A model generated the notes under the pieces. It did not search any database. It was not told where the DNA came from and saw only the letters and a program-made list of their open reading frames with translations. This document shows, piece by piece, positions 53,222 through 63,929 of a DNA stretch of 64,000 bases. The stretch spans positions 32,042,378-32,106,377 of the forward strand of contig CM057155.1 of the NCBI GenBank assembly GCA_029962745.1, written 5' to 3'. This stretch comes from Echinometra lucunter (taxonomy: Eukaryota; Echinodermata; Echinoidea; Camarodonta; Echinometridae). Position 1 is the first letter of the stretch. Each line of letters begins with the position of its first letter. Made by a program: the position numbers and the translations under genes.

Positions 53222-53713
53222 ATTCTTTTCAGAATGGATTAAAAATTCAGTCCAGGAAAGGAACACAGTCAGAGATGCTTTGGCTTAATTCAAAATTAGA
53301 GGATTATCAGAATATGTAGATTATTAATAAAAGCAAAAAACAAACAAACAAACAAACAAAACACAGATTTATGGGGATAACACGATGAGTGTAAACAAGT
53401 TTGATATTTATGTGTAACATATTTTGATCTACCCCAGATTATGTGATGAGGGATAATCCTTTTTATAATTTCAAAAGAGTGTTACATGAAAGAAACAATA
53501 GTTGCTATAATATTACTATCCGTAATTCCTGATTGCGATATGGTATCAAACGTATATCAAGTGTATTCACGTGTACAAGACAAACAAAGGAAGTCGTAAA
53601 TATATCTGGATTTGAGGTAGGAATCTTTTCTTTTTCCTTACTCCGGGTGATTTAAAAAAAATCATGATTTCATAACATTATGGAATTATTCATGTAATTA
53701 TGTTTCACTAAAA

Positions 53714-54083
53714 GATCATCGTGGAAGGGTTTACGGTTCAGCATGTGGTAAGTGCTAAAAGGACTATAGATAAAGTGGATAGAGATGTAGGTGAAATGGA
53801 GAGGTGAGAAAGTAGGAAGGTTTGAGGGTAGAGTATTCTTTCTGAGACTGGGTGTAGTCCTGAAAAGGACTGTAAACCAGATGAGGTGATCTGTCGAAGA
53901 GGTGAGAGAAGACTTGGCTTGAGTCGGCGAGGAGAGTGAGGCTGATGGGGAAGGAGAGAAGACTCGACGTTCTACCCTAAAACTTTCCTTCTTTCTCGCC
54001 TCTCCATTTCACCTCCATCTTGATCCACTTTATAGTCCTTTTAGGAATAACCACATCGTGAACCGTAAACCCTTCCACGATTA
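53714..54083. mobile_element. Foldback MITE with long arms
   Basis: Ends gatcatcgtggaagggttta and reverse-complement ataatcgtggaagggtttac. Inverted arms of about 110 bp also share gataaagtggat and tgaaatggagaggtgagaaa. It splits the sequence shared by copies 2 and 3, so it inserted after the duplication. Confidence 0.8.
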
Positions 54084-54359
54084 TCCACACCACCATGCAA
54101 ACGTACAAAAATCATCAGAAATAGATCAGTCGATGGTGTGAGATAGAATAATTGAGTCGATTATGTCAGAGCGCCTACATCTTGGGATAAAAATCTGCAT
54201 TGACGTAGTTCTCGACAACTAAATACACAGAGATAGATAACCTTTCATTCGCCCCATTTACATATTTCTCCACAAAGAAATATAATAAAGGTCAATTTAC
54301 ATGCACGGCATGCCTATATTCCATTATGTTCATTGTGCAGTCGTACGTTTGACCTAGAG

Positions 54360-54480
54360 AAGGAAAAAAATAGAGAGATGAAGAGAAAGAGAGAGCTAAT
54401 GAGGAGAGAAAGAGAAAGAGAGAGAAATAGAAAAAAAAAACAATGAGAGAGAGAGAGAGCGAGAGAGAGAGAGAATTGAT
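54360..54480. repeat. (GA)n tract
   Basis: gagagagagagagcgagaga and related purine runs upstream of peptide copy 3; similar GA tracts follow at 59195 and 59939. Confidence 0.9.
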
Positions 54481-54520
54481 AGAGAGAAAAAAGACAAATT
54501 ATCGATTCGCTCTACTGCCT

Positions 54521-54993
54521 ACTTTTCATGCACCGTCAATAGGAAGCCACGGGGGTGCAATGTGCCCCTTTAATGAATGGCGAAGGCAGAGGCCATAAAA
54601 AGGGAGGTGAGAATGATAGCCAGAGGGAACAACCCAGCTAACAACTGGACGTTTTCTGAACGTTCTTGAAACATTCCAAGTTCGTTATTTGGACGTTTTG
54701 TCAAAACGTTTTCAGAACGTCTTTTTGTAGGTTTTCGACGTATTTAAAACGTTTCAAATGGACGTTAAAAAAACGTTTTTAAACGTTAAAAAACCAATAA
54801 AACCTTTCAAAATGTTTAAGGATCTGCTGAAAACCTTTTGGACGTTAAAGACGTTCTGTGGACGTTCTGCAGACGTCCACAAAACTTTTCATGCACCGTG
54901 AATAGGAAGCCACGGGGGTGCAATGTGCCACTTTAATGAATGACGCAGACAGAGGGCATAAAAAGGGAGGTGAGAATGATAGCAAGAGGGAAT
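54521..54993 (+). promoter_or_regulatory. Duplicated promoter-like segment of peptide copy 3
   Basis: A segment of about 107 bp (acttttcatgcaccgtsaat ... gggaggtgagaatgatag) occurs at 54521-54630 and 54884-54993. Each copy has a TATA-like cataaaaaggg (54594 and 54957). Between them, 54631-54883 is an insert rich in AACGTT/ACGTTTT motifs. Transcription start and enhancers are not known. The distance from the second TATA to the ATG at 55313 is about 350 bp. Confidence 0.45.
54631..54883. repeat. AACGTT-rich element between the promoter copies
   Basis: Over fifteen aacgtt/gacgtt motifs in 250 bp (ggacgttttctgaacgttct, aaacgtttcaaatggacgtt), partly palindromic. Bounded by the two copies of the flanking segment. 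Confidence 0.7.
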
Positions 54994-55312
54994 ACGGGTT
55001 GAAAATCCATCCTCAACATCCTTTCTTCATTTGGCAATGTTTGCTCGCAATTCTTTCTGTCAGTAAAATCAGTCGTCCTCCTCCATGAAAACAATACCCA
55101 TGCAGTTCTAGATCATAATGTTTGCTTCGACCACTGTCGACCAACTTTGCCAAATGCTGCCAATAACTTCCACCGTGTTCTGTATCTAGGTTTTTAAAAA
55201 CACCGAAGACAAATGTGTTTTCCATACGCTTGATAATTGATCCCGTCGATCGATTATAATCAATTTATGGGGGAAGCACTGCAATTAATCTGTGAATACT
55301 AAAACCAAGCAA

Positions 55313-58290
55313 ATGAAGTGGCGAGCAGTGTGTCTGTGTTTCTTCGTCACCTTGCTTCTGGTGAGCTCCGGCTACGGTCACTATCCACTATGTCCAGGCA
55401 TAAGGCAACAGCAAGGTTCTTCCAAACTCAGTACGCATGAAAAGGTAATTAATGCTATAATGCTGCCTATATACAGCTATATGAATATGATATATGTGCA
55501 ATATTTAGGCCTCTGTTTAAGCACGTATATATTGAACTCCCTGAATTCACATCTGATAGGTTTATAGAGAAATGTGCCATACACAATAAGAATAGGATGC
55601 AGGGAATGTAATTACAGAATTTGGATTTTACTCCTGTCGGCATCATGCACCTAAAATCTGGAATTCGTTTCCTCATATAACCTTATTTTCTCTTTAGAAC
55701 TACTTTAAGCCCTATCTTCAACTACTTTTACTACACGCGACCGAGTTAACAGAATTATTTCTCACTTTGTCTTTCTCCTATTTTTCTCTTCTCTTTACTT
55801 CTTTTCTCTTTTCTTTGCTGTTTCCGTCCCGTATCATGTGGTATTTGCGGTTTATCAGGGAACAAGGCGCAAATTATTTTTTTATTCCGAGGTTACTTGA
55901 ATTTGTTCTCCACCACTTATATTGCATCATCTGGGAAACTGTCTCGACCTTCTCTTTTTTGTTTTGTTTTTTACCATAAACATATTATAAATTTACTAGA
56001 CGAAAAGCAGCACGCGCTTATATCATTACGCGAATGGCATTAGGCCCCGCCTCTTTCGGATCATTTGAAGGTCGACCTATAAGCACCCGTTTTTGTTGTA
56101 TTATTCATATCTACTGCGCGTATCACTTTTATTATGATAACAGGGCTGCCAACATTGGATAATAGTTGAGAGTGAGATTATACGAGAAGCGAAGTGCGAG
56201 GGAGCGAAGAGACCAAGCCCGACCGATTGAAGCGAGGGAGGGGGGGGGGGGGGGGGTGTGGGAGGGGGCCGTCCCCGTCCCACGGTGTGGAGCTTTCTTA
56301 TTTTTCAAGGTGAAATTGTGTGATCTGGTGCATACAATTTCACCTTGAAAATAAGAAAGCTGAAATTGTGTGATCTGGTGCATACTTAGAGTATTTTAAC
56401 ATATACCTAGTAAAGGCATTATGAAGAGAGAAAATTATACATATTTACATGCAATGAAAATGATAAACATGGAATACCCACTTGTTGAAATGCCAACCAT
56501 GCCTTTATTTGGTTCCCTTCTCTGTTTGACCCAGGTTTTGGATGTAGGTACTCTTGGGAGCAGATGATGGGAAGATGCAACAAACAAGCATCCAAACAGA
56601 TAATTTCTTTTATCAAGCCCGGATCAAGCCTCCTCTGTTGCCATCTTCATTGTCATTATGGCTGAAAGTGTTCCATATAAACATGAAGAATTCATGTGTT
56701 GTGCGTATACGGTACGGGCCGGTCATGTCAGGGTATCGATGCAAGCCCGCCGCACACTATACGATCCGACTGCGACCCGATTTTCGAACATGACTTTAAA
56801 TACAAGGGTTTAGACAAATGAATTATCTTATTTGAAGTTCAGAATAATAATAGGAATACTAAAATCGAAATTTTGGTCTGCAAGCGTTGTGGTCGGAGAA
56901 AAGGCCAAATCGGCTTCAAATCGTAGCCGATATTGCAAGATTGCTATTACAATTCGGAATTGAGTTCGCTTTTATTCCTACAGGGAGGCTCGCAATAGCC
57001 CGGAATATCCATTTGTGCATTCATACGACGATTCGGAACTTTGATCCTTAAGATTTCACATGTTTGAATGTTCATATCAAATGCTGTAACGAATTTTTCT
57101 AAAATCGGATCTCAGACGGATCGTATAGTATGCAGCGGGATAAAAGAAAATAGCCTAGCCCTGCGCATGGGCGCGGGCGCGGGACCTGGACGTGGTTGGC
57201 CTGCCGTGCCATCCACGCACGTTAAGTCAGGCTAGCTGGCTAGGCTAGGCAGGCGCTGATCAGGGTCCTGTTGCATAAAACTTTTGCCGGAGTTTTTTAT
57301 GGCAAAATTTGAGGAAACTACGGCAAAAAAAAATATTGCCATAGTTTTCCACTACATAAAAATTTGCCAGACTTTTTTTGCCAGAAAAAAACTCTGGCAA
57401 AAGTTTTATGCAACGGGCCCCTGATCTTACACACGCACGCGATCGAAATGAGATCGAGGGCTTTCGACAAAAGGCGGGAAAACTTTTTCACAACTTTCGA
57501 CAAAAGGCAGGGAAAACTTTCACACGTTTTTCAGCGCTTCCTAAATCTTTGAGTTGGTCGCCATTTTATTGAAATCTATCATTTATTATTATTATTTAGT
57601 TACTTCAGATTCGTGCGTGAGAAATTTCATGATTAGCGTGAGAGCGTGAGAAATGGGTGAAATGCGTGCGTCTCACGCTCACTGCGTGAGTGTTGGCAGC
57701 CCTGTCTGATAATGCGCATTTGTTGAGCATTGATTGTGCATCATTGCGCATATTTTTAGCTGATGGGCGGAATGTTTTAAAACATGCACAAACGCACGCG
57801 ACTATTATTTTGGAATCATCTTACAAAATGAATTGTTCATTTTTGCTTATAAATATTGATCGGTGTTAAGGTCGGCCTTCTAATGGATCTTGACAAAATG
57901 GTGGAGCTTTAGGGGCCTGGTCTCGACCTTCTCTTTTTTGTTTTGTTATTACAGTTGTACCCAATTTAGTTCAATTACCATCTTTATATTAACTCTTCTG
58001 TGTTTGCAATGTGTTGTAAAATGATTTTAAAGATGGAATTGTACTGAATAAAGTGAACTGAACTGAATTAAAAACTGATATGTTTAATACAACTTTACAT
58101 TTAAAAAGGATTTGGATATTCAAATCACAGGTATCAGAATCAGGGATACCAGGCAGGAACATGAATAGAATATTCATTTCCTCAATTTCACTTTCAGCTT
58201 TCTAAGAGAGAAGTGAAGTTCTATCCCATTCTCCGACGAAAGATGAAAAGAGAAGCTGGCCAAGTTGACAGGAACCGGCAATATCTCTGA
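55313..58290 (+). CDS. Secreted peptide precursor copy 3 (two exons, shortened end)
   Basis: Seen: exon 1 is 55313-55444 (ATG after aagcaa, donor gtaatt, phase 0) and exon 2 is 58198-58290 (acceptor ctttcag, stop TGA). The product is 74 residues. Exon 1 gives a signal peptide (MKWRAVCLCFFVTLLLVSSG, cut near residue 22) and HYPLCPGIRQQQGSSKLSTH, unlike copy 2. Exon 2 gives LSKREVKFYPILRRKMKREA, then GQVDRNRQYL. The KR pairs around EVKFYPILRRKM are kept, with one extra residue compared with copy 2. CGA after TATCTC in copies 1 and 2 is TGA here, so the YLRG-type end is lost. I do not recognise the family; a secreted bioactive peptide is inferred. The intron (2.75 kb) holds two MITEs and GC-rich dispersed repeats. 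Confidence 0.78.
56150..56400. repeat. Dispersed repeat with poly(G) and an inverted pair
   Basis: gcgaagtgcgagggagcgaa then a G-run at 56238-56256. Then a 45-bp segment (gctttcttatttttcaaggt...) returns inverted, and gtgtgatctggtgcatac is repeated directly. Confidence 0.6.
56746..57139. mobile_element. MITE with CCCGCYGCATACTATACGATCCG ends
   Basis: Left cccgccgcacactatacgat; right cggatcgtatagtatgcagc followed by ggg; inverted with a few mismatches. In the peptide copy 3 intron. Confidence 0.75.
57262..57421. mobile_element. MITE, TTGCATAAAACTT family
   Basis: Left gggtcctgttgcataaaact and right agttttatgcaacgggccc are inverted. Internal ttttgccgga and tctggcaaaa pairs make almost the whole element a palindrome. 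Confidence 0.82.
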
Positions 58291-59197
58291 GGATCCTAGC
58301 ACCAATAGACGGACATGGAGGAAAGAAGATTCTTTCCAGAATGGGTTTCAAAATTCAACAAAGGGAAGAAACACAGACGGAGATACTTTCGTTCAATTAA
58401 AAAAGGATTATGTGGATCATATTGATTAAAACAAAGAATATTATGAAGACAACACGATGAAGTTAAAAAATTACTAGTGATATTCGATATTCATGTAGCA
58501 TACACTGATCTTCGTTTTCCAACTGATGTGATGGGGGATCATTAATTTTATATTATAACTCAGTTATACCTCTATGCATGACTTGTATCGAATATATAAC
58601 CGTTCTTATTGTAAATTTTGATTTGCAGTGCTTTAATCATTCATTTAAAATTTCAAAGAGTGTTACATGGAAGTAAAAGTAGTTGTTATAATATTACTAT
58701 TTGTGCATCCTGATTGCGATACTATTTGTATTCATGTGTCAAAGACAAACCAAGGAAATCGTAAGTCTATCGGGATTTGAGGTGGGAATCATTTCTTTTT
58801 CTTACTCCGGGTGATTTAAATAAAAAAATAAAAACTTCATGATTTTAAAACCTTGTGAACTTATTCATGTATATGTTTTCACTGAAATAAATCAGTCGAT
58901 TGTGTGAGATAGAATAACTGAGTCGATGACGTCTTCATCTGTGTCAAAGTGGCTACATCTGCATTCACGTTATTTTCGACAACTAAACACAGAGAGATAG
59001 ATTACCTTTCATTCGCCCCATTTACAGATTTCTGAACAAAGGAAATTCATTAGACTTGACATCAAATTATAATAAAGGTCAATTTTCATGCACGGCATGC
59101 CTATTCCATTGTGTTCATTGTGCGCATTGTGCATTCGTATTTTGACACAACTCTTCCTTTGACATGTTTGACCTAGAAAAGAAAAAAAAAAGACGAT

Positions 59198-59232
<35 letters not shown>

Positions 59233-59248
59233 AGTAATGAGATAGACT
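58291..59248 (+). other. Peptide copy 3 3' flank, part of the duplication unit
   Basis: Homologous to the flanks of copies 1 and 2 (aagattctttccagaatggg; ttccaactgatgtgatgggg; cgtaagtctatcgggatttg). It includes gataaagagagag-type GA repeats near 59195-59230. No further gene seen. Confidence 0.6.
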
Positions 59249-59990
59249 CTAAAAAAAGGTTGGTCAAAATAACCAGTATGTTGGTAAATATGTGTCATAT
59301 AAAAAAATGGTCCAAATCAACTAAAATTTTGGTACACTTTGACCAATAATTTGGTAATATTGACCATCATACTTGTCAATCTTAACTTATATTATTGGAC
59401 GGACAAATATTCACCAACACATTGGTTATTTTGACCGATCCTCTTTTGTGCTTTGAAATCAAGCGTACATCAAGAAAAACCATGGAAATCGTAAGTCTGT
59501 CGGGATTTGAAGTGGGAAACATTTCTTTTTCATTTTCCTGGTCATAAAAACCCAAAACTTCATGATTTCAAAGCCTTGTGAATTCATTCATGTATATGTT
59601 TTCACTGAAAAAGATCAATCGATGGTGTGATATAGAATAAATGAGTCGATGACGTCTCCATATGTGTCAAAGTGGCTACATCTTGGGATAAAAATCTGCA
59701 TTCACCTAATTTTCGACAACTAAATGCAGAGAGATAGATTACCTTTTATTCGCCCCATTTCTCAGATTTCTCAACAAACAGACAAAGGAATTTCATTCGA
59801 TTGGGCATCAAATGCAATAAAGGTCAATTTTCATGCACTGCATGCCTATTCCATTATGTTCATTGTGCATTCGTATTTTGACACAACTCTCCCGTTGACA
59901 TGTTTGACCTAGAAAAGAAAAGAAAAAACCGATAAAGACAGAGAGAGAGAGAAAGAGCTAATGAAATACATTCTAAAAAAGATTGGTCAA
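58741..59990. repeat. Two tandem copies of a peptide-gene 3' segment
   Basis: About 500 bp from aaatcgtaagtctatcggga to the GA tract (58758-59248) recurs at 59477-59990 with scattered changes, including gagtcgatgacgtct and cacggcatgcctattccatt-like stretches. A related stretch lies at 53580-54440 behind copy 2. Confidence 0.85.
59250..59448. mobile_element. MITE with GGTTGGTCAAAATAACCA ends
   Basis: Left aaaaaaaggttggtcaaaat and right attttgaccgatcctctttt are inverted. A truncated left end recurs at 59983-60006, where another MITE interrupts it. Confidence 0.75.
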
Positions 59991-60024
59991 AATACCCAAT
60001 ATGTTAAAAGTAAAAGTTAGTAAT

Positions 60025-60410
60025 AGTTTAGAGCGTTGTGCCTGCTCCGTGCCGCATCGGATAGTTAATTTGGCGTAAGATCCTTTTAGTTCGTGACCTC
60101 AGGGAGATATGTGCCAAATTTCACGAGAACACTTGCAGTAGACTGAACAATGATCATCGATGGAAATGGGCCAGATTTCATTTTATTTCATTTCCCCTCA
60201 CAAGAGGTCCCATTGACGTTATGTAGAGTTAGGGAGAAGAATTTTAACAAAAGTGAAACTTGGCTCATTTTAATCGATGAATATTGTTCATTCTACAGAG
60301 AGATATTTCATAAAAATTATCACATATTTTCGGGAGGTCGTTAACTAACAGGATATTGCACTACATTAAGTATCCGATGCGGCACGGAGCAGAGACAACG
60401 CTCTAAACTT
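60025..60410. mobile_element. MITE with AGTTTAGAGCGTTGT ends
   Basis: Left agtttagagcgttgtgcctg then ctccgtgccgcatcggata; right atccgatgcggcacggagca then acaacgctctaaactt; inverted, about 40 bp. Confidence 0.8.
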
Positions 60411-60439
60411 CACCTCATTTGCATAATTTTTTTTGGTCT

Positions 60440-61055
60440 CTTTTGCTCACTGAAGCGTAGGAGATCGGGATTTCGATGAAAATCGAATTAGAGGAACTCC
60501 CCAAGAAGATGATTAACCACATTAAGCAATTGAATTTTGGCAGATAGGTGAAAAAAGAGCTTTTCGAGTCCCACGTGCTCATTGAAGCGTAAACTTTCAA
60601 TTAAATGCTATGAGATCATTGATACATGTACACTGGTCACAGAAACATGCTAAAAATGTTATCGATAACATTTTTAGTGCACGAAAAGAAGGCAAGAATT
60701 TCAACATGGTGATATTTTGTTTTTATTATATATTCATTCAACCGTGAATTGATTGGTATCAATTGCAAATGTTGCAAACACCCTTCCGAAACGTCAATTC
60801 CACTGCATTTGAACAATTTTACATCGCAAAAGATGTCAAAACTGCAGTTTTTGCCATTTTCACCTCTTGCTCACTCAAGCATGAAATTTGGTGCACAACT
60901 CATTTGGCATGTTTGGTAACGAATAAAATGCATGTTGCGTGCCTTCAAAGGCAGAAAACTTAAAGTATGTTCCAATATCACTGCATCAAAGTCATGACAC
61001 GAGGCTTGTGAACTTCAAAAAATGACATATTTGTCGGGTTCACTGAAGCGTGACA
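60440..61055. repeat. Degenerate direct repeats of GCTCACTGAAGCGT
   Basis: gctcactgaagcgt at 60445, gctcattgaagcgt at 60577, gctcactcaagcat at 60869, and gttcactgaagcgt at 61038, spaced 132, 292 and 169 bp. No ORF of interest. From 61060 to 61955 nothing recognisable is seen. Confidence 0.55.
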
Positions 61056-61957
61056 GAGGGGTTTGCCCTGAATTTTGCAGGAAATGTCGCTGAGAAGTGT
61101 AGCTACATGATTCTGTATTCAGATTTCATCAAAGGTTCCTGATCGAAAAAATATACAGGGGTATGTTTTAGGGGGAACTTACTTTTTGTTTTGTATTTAG
61201 ACATACATTTTGACGGATGGTCCTTGTAGATCTAGGGATCGTCTTGTGCGTGGCGTTGCAGTTGGCGCCAGTGTGGGTTTCGACAGTTATCAAAACTGAC
61301 CCCCTGTGCAGCCAACCGTAAATATAACTTTTAGCCCACAATGAATACACTGTAACAGATACTACAAAATCTACCATGATTCTCCACTAAACTTACATAC
61401 ATATCAACAGTCCTTTAAAAAAAAAACCAAGTTGAAACATTTTTTTAAAAAAATTATCATAAACGAACTATATAATGAGGAATGCAGTCATGTACATCAA
61501 ATCAAGGTTTTTCCCCCTAAAAATAAACTATTGCTGTAACTTCTCCCTGTAACACCCCTTGTGACTGTTACTGACGGGAAAATCATATTCATAAATGGTA
61601 AACCGATTTCGCACGTCCTAAACCACTAAATTAAACGGCATTTCCCACATTTAGGCACATGGAAATATGAAAAATGGTTCACCATCCATCGTCATTGACA
61701 ACATATAACTATACTGAACTTCGCTTGATCTTTGGTATCTCAAGAATTGATCTCAGAATGTGAAAATGAGAGCAAACATGCATTCTACACCCCGAAAAAA
61801 TCTCATTAGAAGAGATAGTTACATCACTACGGTGTAACCTCCCGTCGTAGCACAGGACCATTAGACAAGATAGACAACACTATTATACTGCGGTAAGTAG
61901 ATTCCTTCACAAGTTTTGCGTAAACTGTCCTAGGCTGCATTATCTGTAAACCAGTGG

Positions 61958-61970
61958 GCTACTACTTCTG

Positions 61971-62052
<82 letters not shown>

Positions 62053-62315
62053 CCGGCTACAGTACTACTACCATTACTACTACCACTACTACTACTACTA
62101 CCACTACTACTACTACGACGACGGCGACGAAGACTACTACGACTACTACCACTACGACTACTACGACGGCGACTAAGACTACTACTACTACGACCACTAC
62201 TACTACTACTTCGACTAAGACCACTACTACTACTACCACTACTACTACTACTACTACTACGACTACTACTACCACTACTACTACTACTTCTACTAGTACT
62301 ACTGCCATTACTACT

Positions 62316-62356
<41 letters not shown>

Positions 62357-62385
62357 CACTTCTACTAGTACTACTACCATTACTA

Positions 62386-62439
<54 letters not shown>

Positions 62440-62454
62440 GTGCTACTGCTGCTG

Positions 62455-62487
<33 letters not shown>

Positions 62488-62556
62488 GTGCTACTGCTGC
62501 TGCTGCTGCTACTACTACTACTACTACTACTACTACTCCTACTACTCCTACTACTC

Positions 62557-62595
<39 letters not shown>

Positions 62596-62702
62596 TTACT
62601 CCTATTGCTACTACTGCTACTACTACTACTACTACTGCTACTACTACTACGACTACTACTACTACTACCACTACTACAACTACTACTACTACCACCACCA
62701 AA
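61958..62702. repeat. (CTA)n array, about 740 bp
   Basis: actactacta triplets with cgactact, gctgctgct and cattactact variants, and local duplications (ttctactagtactac at 62289 and 62360). ORFs are homopolymer artefacts. By position it matches the intron arrays of peptide copies 1 and 2. Confidence 0.95.
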
Positions 62703-62859
62703 TAACGATTAATGATAATGGTAAATAGGTCTATGATGACGATTATGACGATATGAGAATGATGATGATGGAGATAGTGATGGTGCTGGTGGTATGTTGA
62801 TTATGGTGATATTAGCGATGATCATGATATGAAATTAACAGTGGCGTAACAGCCGGGGG

Positions 62860-63130
62860 CAGGGGGCAGAGTGCCCCCCCCCCTGAAGGATTTCAGCGGG
62901 AAAATCCACCAAACTCCCGGGAAAAATAAAAGGAAGGGAAAGGAAGAAAAAGGAAGGGAGAAAAGGAAAGAAAGAAGCAGAAAAGGGAGAAAAAAAGAAG
63001 AGAGAAGGGAAAGGGGGAAAAAATAAGAAAGAAAAAAGAAACAAAAGAACTGAGGAAGAATTTATTACCAAGACCCCGGAGCTTCCGGGGCTCCACTCCC
63101 TGGACCCCCGCACGGGCTTTGCCTCTGGAC
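62860..63130. repeat. Dispersed repeat with C-run, GA-rich middle
   Basis: agtggcgtaacagccggggg, a C-run, then a purine tract of aaggaagggagaaaagg type, then cggggctccactccctggac. Non-coding. Confidence 0.6.
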
Positions 63131-63204
63131 CCCCCATCAGAGCTCGCTACTGGCATCGCGACAAGTTACTCGCTGTGCGGGCTGATCCGCGCATATTCTA
63201 GACT

Positions 63205-63612
63205 TATACCGCTTTCACACCAAGGTACGGTCGCTGGGTACGGTCGCAGAGACCGTACCCAGCGACCGATCGGACGTGCTTTCACACCGCCGTCAAAATT
63301 TGGTCAGGCCCAGAGCGATCGGTCGCTGTATAGCTGACCTAGCCGGAAGCGGAAGTAGAGATAGCGCGTGGGCATGTATGGGGGGTCATTGCATTTCGAT
63401 CGTTCGCTGAGTACGATGCGCTTTCACACCAAGGTACGGTCGCTGGGTGCGGTCGCTGAAGTACCTCAGCGACGTACTCAGCGACCGATCGTTTTTGACC
63501 AAAACGATCGGTCGCTGAGTACGATGAAATGCTTTCACACTATGATTTCATCGGTCGCTGGGTACGGTCTCTGCGACCGTACCCAGCGACCGTACCTTGG
63601 TGTGAAAGCAGT
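63205..63612. mobile_element. Foldback element with nested palindromes
   Basis: gctttcacaccaaggtacgg occurs at 63211 and 63420 and inverted at 63590-63610. Inner ggtacggtcgc/gcgaccgtacc units are palindromic many times over. A one-ended copy lies at 48741-48770. Confidence 0.8.
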
Positions 63613-63929
63613 ATTAGTTACCGGGACATTTTTGGCTCTGCCCCCCCCCCCCCCCGATAACAAGGAGAGAACGTAAGAAGAGCGGGAGCAGACAAGGAAC
63701 AATTCAAAGAAACGTCGGAGCTTCGCGTGGGAGGGAGAAACTCCCCCCTCCCTGCACCCTCCCCTCTAGGGAGCGCGCTCAGTAAATGATTCGCACGCTC
63801 CGCATGCTCACTATACCGCCCCCTTAAATGAAATCTTAGCTACGCCACTGTTTCCAGTCTGAGTAACCAGGAATTTTTTTACTCTGCCCCCCCCCCCCCC
63901 CCTGATAACAGGCACCTGTTACGCCGCTG

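Noticed and set aside
43850..58290. Membership of the sea urchin 185/333 (Trf) immune family
   Set aside because: The two-exon, signal-first layout and GA tracts are alike, but the proteins share no Gly- or His-rich blocks or leader pattern and the introns are far longer.
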